Positions 1 to 8,742 of a stretch of DNA of 37,899 nucleotides are shown one piece after another. The translations under genes were made by a program, and so were the position numbers. This DNA is from a virus: the IMG/VR virus record IMGVR_UViG_3300022932_000012, positions 1 through 37,899 of that record. One strand, 5' to 3'. Each line of letters opens with the position of its first letter. Positions within the stretch are counted from its first letter, which is position 1. The notes below the pieces were generated by a model, which saw nothing but the letters and a program-made list of their open reading frames with translations, had not been told where the DNA came from and made no database searches.

Positions 1-31
1 AGCCCGGTGCTGACGTTGGCCGCGCCAGTGG
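1..31. repeat. Terminal direct repeat, copy 1 (circular assembly overlap)
   Basis: The first 31 bases are identical to bases 37869-37899. Joining the ends by removing one copy keeps the tail-fibre reading frame open across the junction. This is what a circular contig cut at an arbitrary point looks like, and it fits a circularly permuted headful-packaged genome. A true 31-bp physical terminus is less likely because it would cut a gene in two. Confidence 0.93.
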
Positions 32-1214
32 TCGAGGAAGAGCCACCACCACCGCCACCACCAATGCCGATCACGAGACCGGACCTTGCGCCAGGCGATC
101 GCGTGTAAGTCCCTGTGGCGGTGAGCACGCGGACGCCAAGCAGTCTCCCGTAGACCGATGGATTCGATGGATAGAACAGCGGCGCGCTGCTGCCTGCACC
201 GCATCGCACATTCGCCGCGTCCAAGGTGACGTTCTGGGCGAGAGGCGAATCTGACCAGATCACAAGGTACAGGTTCGCCGTATTGCTGGGCACGACAACA
301 CCCCCAGCGCTGATGCTGGAGGCAAGGCAATCGGTGAAAGAACCGGCGCTCAGTGACGTGGCGGTGACGGCGATGGTCAACGTGTTCGCAATAAAGAAGT
401 TGCCCGCTGTGTAGTTGGTGCTTGACCAGTTGTTGACCACATCCGCAGGAGCTGCGTCATCCGCCCCCGTCCAGGCGACGATCGCCAGCCGCACCGTCGC
501 GCTTGCACTGGAACGCACCTTCGCCGCAAAGGCCAGTTGCTTAGCACGGTAGAAAAGCGTGTTCGCGGTTGAGACCCGCTGTACCAAACCAACTCGCTTT
601 GAACCGACATCCGGTTGGGTGATGCGCATGGCGTATGCAACACCGTCGGTCGGAGCGGCCACCTGGGAGACAGCCACGGAGCCGGTCTCGCACAGTACTT
701 GCGTCAACGCGAAGGCTGTAGCGCCGTCCGCGTAAGAACCTGCGCCGCCAGGGAAGGACTCGAACCCGCCGTTTGCGAAGAGGTTGACGTTTTGCGCCGC
801 AGCAATGCCCAGGCTGTCGAGCGTCGCCTGATCCTGTGCAGGCGTGCCGTCGAACGTCGCCCCGCCTGCGAAGCTCACCGGGCCAGAGTACGTGCCGCCA
901 GTTGCGGGAACAATACCGGCCGCCACAAGCTGCGAAGGGTCTGCCCCAGCGTAGAACTGGTCGACGCTGTCCATGGTCGTGCCGCCAGCGTCTTGGACGA
1001 TCAGCTTGTAAGGCACATTGGCGGTCAGCCAGATGTCGGCCCGGCCGGCAGCGTCGAGAATCACCGGGTTGGCATTCGGTGTGGTGCCGGAGCGGTCGGT
1101 GTAGGTCGACAGAGGGATCAGCGTGCCAGCTTCGTAGCTGAAGATCTTGCCGCCGGACAAGGGATTGCCGGCGTTGTCGAAGAACTGCGGGATGGCTTGG
1201 AGAGCTACGGTCAT
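1..1214 (-). CDS. Tail fibre protein, N-terminal part (gene crosses the window ends)
   Basis: The ATG is at 1214 and the frame runs off the left edge, continuing at 37868 down to a stop at 37397. The joined protein is 561 residues; this part encodes the first 404. The N-terminus (MTVALQAIPQFFDNAGNPL, then a GGKIFSYEAGT stretch and a YTDRSGTTPN-like turn) is typical of virion-attachment domains of phage tail fibres. The middle looks like a carbohydrate-binding or beta-rich fibre domain. The end enters a glycine-rich region. A predicted terminator lies 16 bases upstream of the start, so it may be expressed by read-through or antitermination. Receptor binding is the likely role, inferred from family architecture and position before the lysis genes. 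Confidence 0.85.
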   Translation of the reverse strand, partial: MTVALQAIPQFFDNAGNPLSGGKIFSYEAGTLIPLSTYTDRSGTTPNANPVILDAAGRADIWLTANVPYKLIVQDAGGTTMDSVDQFYAGADPSQLVAAGIVPATGGTYSGPVSFAGGATFDGTPAQDQATLDSLGIAAAQNVNLFANGGFESFPGGAGSYADGATAFALTQVLCETGSVAVSQVAAPTDGVAYAMRITQPDVGSKRVGLVQRVSTANTLFYRAKQLAFAAKVRSSASATVRLAIVAWTGADDAAPADVVNNWSSTNYTAGNFFIANTLTIAVTATSLSAGSFTDCLASSISAGGVVVPSNTANLYLVIWSDSPLAQNVTLDAANVRCGAGSSAPLFYPSNPSVYGRLLGVRVLTATGTYTRSPGARSGLVIGIGGGGGGGSSSTTGAANVSTG

Positions 1215-1229
1215 GAGGGTCCCTAAATG

Positions 1230-1251
1230 AAAAAACCCGCCTGGAGCGGGT
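1230..1251 (-). terminator. Rho-independent terminator between the transglycosylase and tail-fibre genes
   Basis: On the minus strand a 6-bp GC-rich stem (ACCCGC pairing with GCGGGT) with a five-base loop is followed by six T residues. It lies inside the late block, between the ejection protein ending at 1351 and the fibre starting at 1214. It could reduce fibre transcription unless the Q-like antiterminator is active. Confidence 0.75.
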
Positions 1252-1264
1252 CTAGAATCTGCCG

Positions 1265-1357
1265 ATGGACTACATCGACTTCAGGTGGATCAAATTCGGC
1301 GCCATCGTCCTGGCTGCCTTCATATGGGGCATCTGGAAGGGCATGAAGGGTCACTGA
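1265..1357 (+). CDS. Possible 30-residue single-pass membrane protein
   Basis: A short ORF reading opposite to the surrounding late genes starts MDYIDFRWIKFGAIVLAAFI and ends with a charged GMKGH tail. One hydrophobic helix spans about residues 10-25 (FGAIVLAAFIWGIW) with lysines on the C-terminal side. It fills the only gap between the two large late genes, and its last 7 bases overlap the stop region of the convergent gene at 1351. No Shine-Dalgarno sequence is evident. The membrane-helix pattern argues for a real product, while the missing ribosome site and antisense position argue against it. Confidence 0.4.
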   Translation: MDYIDFRWIKFGAIVLAAFIWGIWKGMKGH

Positions 1358-3492
1358 GACCCCGCCACCGGCGCCGTGCGGTACAGCAGTTGCTGCGCTT
1401 CAGGCGCCCCCAGCAAGCGAAGGAGCTGGTTTGATTGGGGCTGACCCATCACCGCGCTCTTCATCACGTTGCTATTCAGCAGCATGTTCGTGCCCCGCCC
1501 CGTCGCAACGCCTGCAGCCAGTCCACCCGGCCCGGTAAGCCCCAGAGCCAGAGCCCCAGCCCCGACGCGCTGGGCGGCACCGTGGGCACCTTCGCGGCTC
1601 TTCAGGAACTGCGCCGAGATGTCCGCCAGCTCTTGCAGCTCGGGATTGTTGATGTTCCGCATGTTCGCCAGTCGGCCGATGGAAATACCACCTTCGGCGC
1701 CGTTCTGCGCGATCTTTTCCAGGGACAGCATGTTTCCGTACTGCTGGCGCACGGCCTTGAACGCTTCGGCTTCTGCAGGGCCGAGTGAGCGGTTCAGCGC
1801 CTCCATCAGCTTCTGCTTGAGGTCCAGCGCATAGAAGGCTTCAGGGCTGTTTCGCTTGCCGATGCGATCCAGCGTCTTCTTGATGTTGTAGGCAGCTTGA
1901 CCGTCGATTTCACCAACCTGCGACGCCTTGGCCAGGATCTCGTCGACCTGGTTCTGGATGATCCGCGCGCCGTCAGAACCAAGCTCCTTGCTGGCCATCT
2001 GCGTGGCGTCGGTCAGGTCGTTGAGGAACTGCGAGTCCACCTTCACGGTGTTCTGGCTCAGCACCTTGTCGAACTTGCCGCCGAGTTCGTCGCCTGCCTT
2101 GCGCAGCGCCTGGGTGACGTTGGACGAGTTCTGCCCGAAGGTGCGGGAAACCGCCGTGTTGAGCTGGTCTTCCATCTTTCCCATCGTCGCGGCGCGGCCG
2201 CTGCCGGGCACGTAGTCGAGGCTGGAAGCCAGCGCGTTCAAGGGCTTGCTATTCACGAGCCGATCAGCCGGGATGTCGATGCCCAGGTCTTTGGCGCGCG
2301 TGGCGAGAGCCTTCACTTCCGGCGCCAATTGGCCGCCTGAGACGGCCTTGCCGATGCTGTTGCCGACCATGCCGGCGGTCTTGGTGGCCACTGGGAGCGC
2401 GCCGCCGATCATGGCGCCAGTACGTGCGTCTTCTGGGTTTACGAGGCCCGCAGATGCGCCGCCGGTGATTGCACCGCCTGCAATGCGCGTCAGCATGTTC
2501 TGCGCGCCTGGGGCGGCACCCTGCCCCAGCGTCATTCCGCCAGAGCGAAGAGCATTCACGAACTGAGGCGCTGCGCCAGCCATGGAAGCGGCATTCCCCA
2601 GCAACCCGCCCATGCCCGCGGTTCCAGCGATTTCACCGGTCAACTTGCCGGCGCCGTAGACCATTGAGTTCGGGTTGGCGCCAGCGGCTTGCAGGCCACC
2701 GTCGATTCCGGCGCGGCGGGCGTTGTTCGTCGACATCAAGGGGCGGCCTGCAATTGCATCCTGGATGGCGTCACCCGGAGCAAGCAGCGTGGAGCCGATC
2801 GACCCCGCCCCGCGCACCAGCCCGCCGACCAGATCAGCAGCGCCCTGCTTGACGCCTCCAACGAAACGTTCGCCAGCGCTGGGCTCGTCTGCGGACGTGC
2901 CACGAACTTCTACGCGCGGCAGGTCGCTCGTTCCGTTCAGTTGCTCGAGCAGTGCCGGATCGTCGATGTATTGGCGCTGCGCGGCTTCGGCCGAAGGGAT
3001 GACCGCCTCGACGGCCCGCTGCAGAAGGCCCTTTTCCTTCGGGATGCGAGCTGCTACTTGCTGTCCGTACTGGAGGGTGTTGGGGGCGTTGGGGTTGCGC
3101 GGGTCGGAAACGGCGACACCCCGGCGAGCTTTCTCAAGTCCACCGGGTCCGCCGTAGTATCCCGCCGCAGTAAGGGTCGGATCGCCGCCAGCTTGCTCGT
3201 GAAGCTGTTTGATGTAGCGGATACCTGCACGGGCGTTTTGTACCGGGTCATTGATGTCCCAATCCCTGTCAGCTACAGATTTGAACGTCGAAGGGATGAT
3301 CTGCATCCCGCCGACGGCGCCAGCGTTGGAAGTCTTCGTGTTCTTGCCGCTGCTGGATTCTTGAGCGTAGATGCTTCGGGCGATGTCGGCGATCGGCCCC
3401 TTGATGCCTTCGGCTGCGAGAGCATCGTCAAAAGGATTGCCGCCGCCGTTGAGCTGAGCCAGCAGAGCGGGGTCTTGGATGTAGTTGGGCAT
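1351..3492 (-). CDS. Ejection (internal virion) protein with N-terminal lytic transglycosylase domain
   Basis: The 713-residue protein begins with a goose-lysozyme/SLT-type domain at about residues 30-140. The catalytic glutamate is E45 in IYAQESSSGK, followed by GAVGGMQIIPSTF and AGYYGGPGG, all hallmarks of soluble lytic transglycosylases. The rest alternates Ala/Gly-rich hydrophobic stretches (about 205-390) with long helical segments (about 395-640), as in P22 gp16 or T7 gp16-type ejection proteins. It would be released into the host envelope with the DNA and locally open peptidoglycan. It is the last and largest of three consecutive candidate ejection proteins (4726, 3494, 1351), matching P22 gene order by size and place. 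The transglycosylase domain is firm; the ejection role is inferred. Confidence 0.85.
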   Translation of the reverse strand: MPNYIQDPALLAQLNGGGNPFDDALAAEGIKGPIADIARSIYAQESSSGKNTKTSNAGAVGGMQIIPSTFKSVADRDWDINDPVQNARAGIRYIKQLHEQAGGDPTLTAAGYYGGPGGLEKARRGVAVSDPRNPNAPNTLQYGQQVAARIPKEKGLLQRAVEAVIPSAEAAQRQYIDDPALLEQLNGTSDLPRVEVRGTSADEPSAGERFVGGVKQGAADLVGGLVRGAGSIGSTLLAPGDAIQDAIAGRPLMSTNNARRAGIDGGLQAAGANPNSMVYGAGKLTGEIAGTAGMGGLLGNAASMAGAAPQFVNALRSGGMTLGQGAAPGAQNMLTRIAGGAITGGASAGLVNPEDARTGAMIGGALPVATKTAGMVGNSIGKAVSGGQLAPEVKALATRAKDLGIDIPADRLVNSKPLNALASSLDYVPGSGRAATMGKMEDQLNTAVSRTFGQNSSNVTQALRKAGDELGGKFDKVLSQNTVKVDSQFLNDLTDATQMASKELGSDGARIIQNQVDEILAKASQVGEIDGQAAYNIKKTLDRIGKRNSPEAFYALDLKQKLMEALNRSLGPAEAEAFKAVRQQYGNMLSLEKIAQNGAEGGISIGRLANMRNINNPELQELADISAQFLKSREGAHGAAQRVGAGALALGLTGPGGLAAGVATGRGTNMLLNSNVMKSAVMGQPQSNQLLRLLGAPEAQQLLYRTAPVAGSQ

Positions 3493-3493
3493 A

Positions 3494-4729
3494 TCAGTTG
3501 ACTGCGTACCAGCCCTTGCCGTCGTTCTCGTAGGTCTTCCCGCCGATCACCTTGCGCGTGGCGCCACCGGCCGGCTTGGCTGGCGTGCCACGGACCTGGG
3601 ACACGCGGTTTTCGCTGTCGGGCACTTCGGCCAGGATGCCGCGCGTTGCGAGTTCGCGGTTGGCCTTCTTCTGCTCGCGCACCTTCGGGCTGTCACCGGG
3701 TTGGGCGAAGTACTGCTTGTCGGCGTTGTCGAACTCGCTCGGAGCGATGGCTGCGCCCGACTCGCGACGCAGCACCGCATTGATGAAGTTGCGCTTGGCT
3801 TGGTCCAGTTCTTGCCGGGCCTCCGGCTGCAGGGCGGAAATCACGCTGCCGATCACCGGTGTACGAGAGCCAGGGACCGAAGCGTTCACGCCTTCTTCGG
3901 CGAGCTTGGTGAACACCTCTTCCGCCTGTTGCATACGGGAACCGAACTGCAGCGCCTTGGCCTGCGTGTCGTTCAACGGCTTGCCGCCTGCTGGCTTGGT
4001 ATTCGGGTCTGCGGGACCGCCCGGAATGAACTCCAGCGAGCCGTCTCCAGCCTGGCGATAGCCGCTGGGCACACGCCCGTTCTGGTTGGCTTCGCGCGAG
4101 CGGGAGTCAGTCAGGTCTTGACCGCGGATGGTCGTGCTGCTGGAGATGTCTTGCCCGCGGCGTGCGGTTTCCGCAGACAGGTCTTGGCCGCGCACCGTGA
4201 CTCCCTGCGCCTGCTGCTGGATCTGCGCGTTCAGACGCTCCTTGGCCGTCAGCGTGGCCTGCGCGAACTGAGCCACGCCGGCCGGGTCGTACTGCGGGTT
4301 CCACTGCGACACGTCCAAACCTTGCTGCTGGGCGATGGTGCGCGCACGGTCGTAACTCGGCTGGTCGGTGACGCTGCCGGCCAGATTCGACAGCATTTCC
4401 AGCTTCTTGGATTGCAGCTCGAAGCCGCTTACCTCGGCTGCGCGCTGGTCCTTGTTGGCCGCAGCGTTGTTCGTGATCACCTTGCCGGCCTGGTCGAACA
4501 AGCCCTGCGATTCGAGCAACTGCGCGCGCTGCTGCGCCGGCGCAGAGGTGAACTCAGGGCTTTGAACCAACTGGAGCAGGCGATTCTGCTGCGCCGTCTC
4601 GCGCTCGCTCTTGTCCGCGGCGCCCGCGTAGGCCTTGATCTGGTACGCCTGGGCCAGCGACGCCAGAGGGTTCACCTGCTGGGGCTGCTGGACCTGACCG
4701 TAGATGCTTGCGTCGATCGGCATGTTCAA
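3494..4729 (-). CDS. Putative ejection/internal virion protein with RGQD repeats
   Basis: This 411-residue protein is rich in Gln and Ala and predicted mostly helical. Three RGQD-type repeats (VRGQDLS, RRGQDIS, IRGQDLT) lie at about residues 178-205. The second half has a helical block with the segment RRESGAAIAPSEF near residues 320-335, often seen in phage internal virion proteins. The stop is one base before the next gene and the start overlaps the previous stop (ATGA), so translation is coupled. It has no catalytic motif. Its place between two other candidate ejection proteins is the main argument for a role in DNA delivery. Confidence 0.65.
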   Translation of the reverse strand: MNMPIDASIYGQVQQPQQVNPLASLAQAYQIKAYAGAADKSERETAQQNRLLQLVQSPEFTSAPAQQRAQLLESQGLFDQAGKVITNNAAANKDQRAAEVSGFELQSKKLEMLSNLAGSVTDQPSYDRARTIAQQQGLDVSQWNPQYDPAGVAQFAQATLTAKERLNAQIQQQAQGVTVRGQDLSAETARRGQDISSSTTIRGQDLTDSRSREANQNGRVPSGYRQAGDGSLEFIPGGPADPNTKPAGGKPLNDTQAKALQFGSRMQQAEEVFTKLAEEGVNASVPGSRTPVIGSVISALQPEARQELDQAKRNFINAVLRRESGAAIAPSEFDNADKQYFAQPGDSPKVREQKKANRELATRGILAEVPDSENRVSQVRGTPAKPAGGATRKVIGGKTYENDGKGWYAVN

Positions 4730-5934
4730 TCCCTCGTGAAGTCGTAGGCCGACGGGTTGGGGAGTCCGCCCGACGTGTAAGGGTTGTTGTTCACGCTCGT
4801 GTTCCGATTCAACAGCGTGTTCATGAGCTGGTTGCTCTGGTAGTTGTTCACCGCCCCCGTCATCGCGCCGCTGATGTTGTTGGCGTTGGCAATACCGGCA
4901 GCCCCTTGTGCGTTGGCGTTCGAGGTTGCGTTGGCCCCGATCTGCGCCGCGTTGGCCGCGCCAGCAGCGCCCAGGTTCTGCGATCCGAGCGTGGCTGCAC
5001 CGGCGAGCGACAGGAGCGGGTTGACTGAGTTGTTGAAGTTGGCTTGGTGGGCGTTGAAGCGGTTGCCCTCGTTCGTCCCGAACGTGCCCAGTGCACGGCT
5101 GTAGGCGTTCTGAAACTCCTGCGATGCGGCGCCCTGGTTGTAGTTGGACGCCGCTTGAAGCTGCGAGCCAGACAGGAAGCGGCCGGATGCGGCCCCTTGA
5201 CGGTCTAGTGCCTTCTGCCCCTGGTCGAGACGGAACTGATAGCTCGGGTCGTCGAACAGGTCTTCGCCCGTGTAGCTGAACTTCTGGAACTCGAAGTCTT
5301 TGCCAAGCTTTCCATAGTTCGGGTCGGCCGCGGCGGCGGCCTGCGCGGCCTGCTGTGCGGCGGTACGCGATGCAGTTTGCTCCGCGAGACGCGCCTGAAT
5401 CGCCGCCTCCAGACCTGCTTCGTCGACAGTGGAGGTGGTGTTGACCCGGCCGTCGTACCAGCCTGGAACGTTCGTCGCATCGCCCTCGCCGCCGTACTGA
5501 GCCACGCCGGTCTGTGGCGAGCCCTGCGCAAAGGCGCTGGACGGTGCGTTCTGGAACGCGCTGTTGAGCGGCACGGCGCCGGCTGGTTGAGCCGGCTGTC
5601 CCGAAGCAGTGCGCGTGTACTGCCCGAGCAACTGATTGCGCAGCGCGTCGTAGGTTTGCTCCGGGGCGCCCGATTGCGTGCCAAGCCCCCCGACAGACGT
5701 TGACCCGCTGAACCCGGTAGGCGATATCCCCAACAGGTAGGACAGCCGATCCCGCGCCGCATTCCCGGTGTTGATCGTCGGCGCCTGCAGTGCGACGTTG
5801 TTGTCGTACTGGCGAGCGGACTCGGCGTTGGCGGCGTCCGTGGCCGCCTGCTGGCCCTTTGCTGCCGACTTCGTTGCGCTGGAGCTCATCGCGGCACCGG
5901 CTACGGTGGCGACCCCTGCAATTGCTGCGACCAT
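4726..5934 (-). CDS. Putative ejection/internal virion protein, Ala/Gly/Asn-rich
   Basis: A 402-residue protein starts with a hydrophobic Ala/Gly segment (MVAAIAGVATVAGAAMSSSA), which resembles a membrane-inserting peptide. It continues with Ala/Gln-rich helical regions and ends with an Asn/Ala-rich tail holding several ANA-type repeats. The block DPSYQFRLDQGQKALDR at about residues 220-240 is a recurrent sequence in podovirus internal or DNA-transfer proteins. It is the first of the three-gene ejection set and overlaps the next gene by four bases. No enzyme motif is visible. The function is inferred from composition and gene order. Confidence 0.65.
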   Translation of the reverse strand: MVAAIAGVATVAGAAMSSSATKSAAKGQQAATDAANAESARQYDNNVALQAPTINTGNAARDRLSYLLGISPTGFSGSTSVGGLGTQSGAPEQTYDALRNQLLGQYTRTASGQPAQPAGAVPLNSAFQNAPSSAFAQGSPQTGVAQYGGEGDATNVPGWYDGRVNTTSTVDEAGLEAAIQARLAEQTASRTAAQQAAQAAAAADPNYGKLGKDFEFQKFSYTGEDLFDDPSYQFRLDQGQKALDRQGAASGRFLSGSQLQAASNYNQGAASQEFQNAYSRALGTFGTNEGNRFNAHQANFNNSVNPLLSLAGAATLGSQNLGAAGAANAAQIGANATSNANAQGAAGIANANNISGAMTGAVNNYQSNQLMNTLLNRNTSVNNNPYTSGGLPNPSAYDFTRD

Positions 5935-5937
5935 TGA

Positions 5938-6393
5938 TTACTCCCCGATGTATTTGGTGTAGAGGCGTTCGGCCTCGGTCCAGCCCATGAACTCAAAGAG
6001 CGGGCCGGCGTCCAGGCTCTTCTTCGTGCCCGTGAACAGCTTCTTCACGCCACGGGCCTTCAAGGTTGACTCCACGAATTGAAAAAGCCGCAACGGTGTG
6101 CGGCCTGTTCTGTTTTCTGGAGCGATCCAGTAGATGTCGGTCAACCCGCATAGCGTGGAGACGTAATGCAGGTGAGGCCGTACCAACGTGAAGTGGTAGC
6201 CGACGATCTGCCCCGCCTTGCGCGCTACCACGATGTGCAGCATGCCCATCGACTCCATCGCGTCGTAGTTGGCGAAGTCGGGGTCCAGAGGCATCTTGTC
6301 GCGGTTCAGGGCGACTTCCTCGTAGTGCTTGACCCACAGGGGAGCCATCTCAGCTTGCACGTCGCTCCAGGCTTCTACTGCGTAAGTGATCAT
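5938..6393 (-). CDS. GNAT-like acetyltransferase encoded among virion genes
   Basis: The 151-residue protein has the size and strand pattern of a GNAT N-acetyltransferase. A beta strand (HIVVARKAGQIVGYHF) leads to a central strand with YWIAPENRTGRTPLRLF at about residues 99-115. This is a variant of the V-x-P-x-x-R-x-x-G-x-G/A acetyl-CoA loop. A C-terminal FEFMGWTEAERLYTKYI segment matches the usual last strands. Such proteins recur in phage structural blocks and may modify a virion or host protein, but the substrate is unknown. It sits 3 bases before the 4726-5934 gene and directly follows the oxygenase gene. Confidence 0.7.
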   Translation of the reverse strand: MITYAVEAWSDVQAEMAPLWVKHYEEVALNRDKMPLDPDFANYDAMESMGMLHIVVARKAGQIVGYHFTLVRPHLHYVSTLCGLTDIYWIAPENRTGRTPLRLFQFVESTLKARGVKKLFTGTKKSLDAGPLFEFMGWTEAERLYTKYIGE

Positions 6394-6395
6394 GG

Positions 6396-6983
6396 TCAGG
6401 CCTTGATGTCGATGACCATGTGGATTCGCTCCACAGGGCTGTTGTTGATCACTTCGTGTTCCGGGCGGCCTTCTTGTTCGGGGCCTCGCCCGTTATCGAA
6501 CCACCAGGCTTCGCCGGGCGCCATGAAGACAGACTCGTCTCCCGCGTGGAACACGACACCCGGCGCGCTCTGCAGGCAGATGTGGTGCCGACTCCAGTAG
6601 TTGGCATGCTCGAGCGTGTCGGCGTGCTTGAAGATGCGCCCGCCCGGCTGAACCCGGTTGATGATGACGCGCCCCAAGCGAGTGCCGCGCACATAGGCCA
6701 TCAAGTTCATGACCAGATCACGGGCTTCTGGCAGCTTGTCGTACACGGGCAGATCGACGCATTCGTGTTGGTCGACCGTGCGCAAGTATTCCTGCTTTTC
6801 CTCTTCCGTCTTCGGCACAGGGCGCGGCGGGAAGCGCAGGATGATGCTGTCCGTTTCGCCAAACGGACCCTGGGGGAAGGTGCGAAGGTACGTGTCCTCG
6901 TGCCACCAATCCGGGTTGCGGGCGATCTTCGCCATCAACGGTCCTACGTTCACGTTCGTAGCGAGGCGGTGGAAGTATTTCAT
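6396..6983 (-). CDS. Aspartyl/asparaginyl beta-hydroxylase-like 2OG-Fe(II) oxygenase
   Basis: The 195-residue protein carries the metal and co-substrate residues of a 2-oxoglutarate oxygenase on a double-stranded beta-helix. These are H120-x-D122 in FKHADT, a distal H166 in PEHEVIN, and R176 in ERIHMVID placed to bind 2-oxoglutarate. The stretch APGEAWWFDNG fits the Asp/Asn hydroxylase family. These enzymes hydroxylate Asp or Asn side chains in proteins. Inside a tail-gene block the likely target is a virion protein, though this is not shown by the sequence. The start overlaps the previous stop (ATGA), and only two bases separate it from the GNAT gene, so the two are probably co-translated. 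Confidence 0.72.
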   Translation of the reverse strand: MKYFHRLATNVNVGPLMAKIARNPDWWHEDTYLRTFPQGPFGETDSIILRFPPRPVPKTEEEKQEYLRTVDQHECVDLPVYDKLPEARDLVMNLMAYVRGTRLGRVIINRVQPGGRIFKHADTLEHANYWSRHHICLQSAPGVVFHAGDESVFMAPGEAWWFDNGRGPEQEGRPEHEVINNSPVERIHMVIDIKA

Positions 6984-7336
6984 CGGGGAATCAGAATCAA
7001 GGTTGGAGCCAGCGTGTACGCCACACGCACCGCATCACCAGGGTTCAGGCGGATCATTCCGGCGCCGACCGGCAGGAAGGAGATGCCGTCACGGCTGAAT
7101 TCGATCGAGGACACGGTGCCGCCGGACAGTAGCACGTCGACATCGAAGTCGCCCGCATTCGTGTACGTGTAGGGCGATGCGCCGACGACCTGCGAAGCGA
7201 CCGTGTTCGTCGGGTTGCGACCGACCTGCACGAGGTACTGTTGAAGCCACAGGCTCATCTTGGCGACCAGCCCGCCGCCTTCACTCGACACGTCGGCGAT
7301 CTTCTGGCCGATTCGGGGACGGTTGACCGGCTTCAT
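6980..7336 (-). CDS. Small virion-associated protein of unknown function
   Basis: A 118-residue protein with an N-terminal helical part (VAKMSLWLQQYLVQVG) is followed by a beta-rich half (SPYTYTNAGDFDVDVLLSGG, then EFSRDGISFLPVG). The beta-rich part resembles small head-binding or spike-capping domains of phage tails. It overlaps the stabiliser gene upstream and the oxygenase gene downstream by four bases each. I do not recognise a named family. Position suggests a tail or needle accessory protein, or the substrate of the adjacent modifying enzymes. Confidence 0.6.
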   Translation of the reverse strand: MKPVNRPRIGQKIADVSSEGGGLVAKMSLWLQQYLVQVGRNPTNTVASQVVGASPYTYTNAGDFDVDVLLSGGTVSSIEFSRDGISFLPVGAGMIRLNPGDAVRVAYTLAPTLILIPR

Positions 7337-8742
7337 TGCACCTCCAGCGAAGCGCCCAACACGACCTTCTTCACAGGCGCGTCGACGGCGATCTCGTACA
7401 GGCGATTTCGAGCCGCGCCCAGGCGGTTGAAGATGATCCGCTTGCCGTACTCGCCGAGCTTGCCCATGGTGCGGGTGATCTCGTTCGACCAGGTGCGACC
7501 GTCGTCGCTCCAGCGCAGGGAGATTTCCGGGTCCGAGCCGTAGCCTTCGGTCAAGCCGACACCGGCCTCCATGAATATCTCAAGACGGCTGTGGAACAGG
7601 CGACGCCCCTTGTCCCAGATGTACGGGCACACACGCACGGAGCGGATCGGGTCGCCGTCGTTGCTGTATGCATCGAAGGACATCTCGTACATCCGGCCAT
7701 CGCGGTAGTCGCCAATGAGCAGCTTTCCGAACGCCGAGGCGAAGCAGTTCAGGCGGAAGCGCTGGAAGTCCGCTGCGGCCCACTCGAGCCATTCGAACCA
7801 CGAGCCAGAGTGCGCGTCGTAACACCACGTTTTGTTTGCCGTCGGGAACGTGAGGATGTAGATCGGGTGGCGGCGGATGTCCACGCCCACGGCGAAGGCA
7901 TCGTCGACGCGCGCATATCCGGCCATCTCCTTTTCGAGCGCCACGGTGCTGATGCGCAGCGGAGACTGGCCCTGCATGCGGTACACAGCCAGAGCGCCTT
8001 CGGGGTTGTTGCCCAGCCAGAAGACCGAATCGTCGGAGATGGCAGCGGAGTACGGCGCCGAGCAGCCCACTTCGGTGAATGTGCCGTCGACCCGCTGGAA
8101 AGGGAAACTTGCGTCTCCTCCGTTGTACCAAAGCTCCATCGTCCCGGTGCCGAACACATGCAAGAGCCTGTGGTTGCTGATGACGGTCGACACGTTGTCT
8201 GGCAAGCCCTCTGCGGATGCGAAGTCGATCGCATCCCAGGACAGGAAGTTGTACAGGCCCGAAATGCCGAACTGCTGGCTGTCAGGGAGTGCGACGATGC
8301 CGTAGCCGTCCTGATAGGTGGTCTGCGTCGCCCCATAGACGAAGCCGGGGTCCGTGATCTGCGTCCATGCCATCGTCGCGATGTCGTAGACGAAGCCAGA
8401 GAGGCCGTCGACCAGCAGCACCTGCAGGCCGTTGCTCTGCAACGTCACGCGGCCGGTGCCGTTATAGGTTCCGATCGCCGTGAAGGTGGAGAGGTCAGGG
8501 CTAACACGCCCGAACGTCTGGCCGACTGCGGCGAACATCTCGCCGTTGACCTCGACGTAGCCCTTGGATGCGCCGCCCGCGAATGTAGCGAGCCGGTTGA
8601 GGCCAGGCACGCCGTAAAGCGCTGTCGGGGTCTTGGCCTCGTTCTTGTCGATCTCGACGAGGAAGTTCACGCATCGCTGGTTGTTGACCGACAGGCTGGG
8701 CGCTTGGTACGCCTGACCGACGAAACCGGGGATGAACTTCAC
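7333..8742 (-). CDS. P22 gp10-like packaged-DNA stabilisation / tail hub protein
   Basis: The 469-residue length almost matches P22 gp10 (about 470). The N-terminus MKFIPGFVGQAYQAPSLSVN with RCVNFLVEIDK resembles the family opening that names the multiple packed copies. The rest has repeated beta-propeller-like strands (FAAVGQTFGRV, VFGTGTMELWYN, WLGNNPEGALAVYRM, LIGDYRDGRMYEM). In P22 this protein forms part of the plug closing the portal after packaging, between gp4 and the needle. It is encoded between the SGNH tail protein and a small virion protein, with four-base overlaps on both sides. Confidence 0.82.
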   Translation of the reverse strand: MKFIPGFVGQAYQAPSLSVNNQRCVNFLVEIDKNEAKTPTALYGVPGLNRLATFAGGASKGYVEVNGEMFAAVGQTFGRVSPDLSTFTAIGTYNGTGRVTLQSNGLQVLLVDGLSGFVYDIATMAWTQITDPGFVYGATQTTYQDGYGIVALPDSQQFGISGLYNFLSWDAIDFASAEGLPDNVSTVISNHRLLHVFGTGTMELWYNGGDASFPFQRVDGTFTEVGCSAPYSAAISDDSVFWLGNNPEGALAVYRMQGQSPLRISTVALEKEMAGYARVDDAFAVGVDIRRHPIYILTFPTANKTWCYDAHSGSWFEWLEWAAADFQRFRLNCFASAFGKLLIGDYRDGRMYEMSFDAYSNDGDPIRSVRVCPYIWDKGRRLFHSRLEIFMEAGVGLTEGYGSDPEISLRWSDDGRTWSNEITRTMGKLGEYGKRIIFNRLGAARNRLYEIAVDAPVKKVVLGASLEVQ

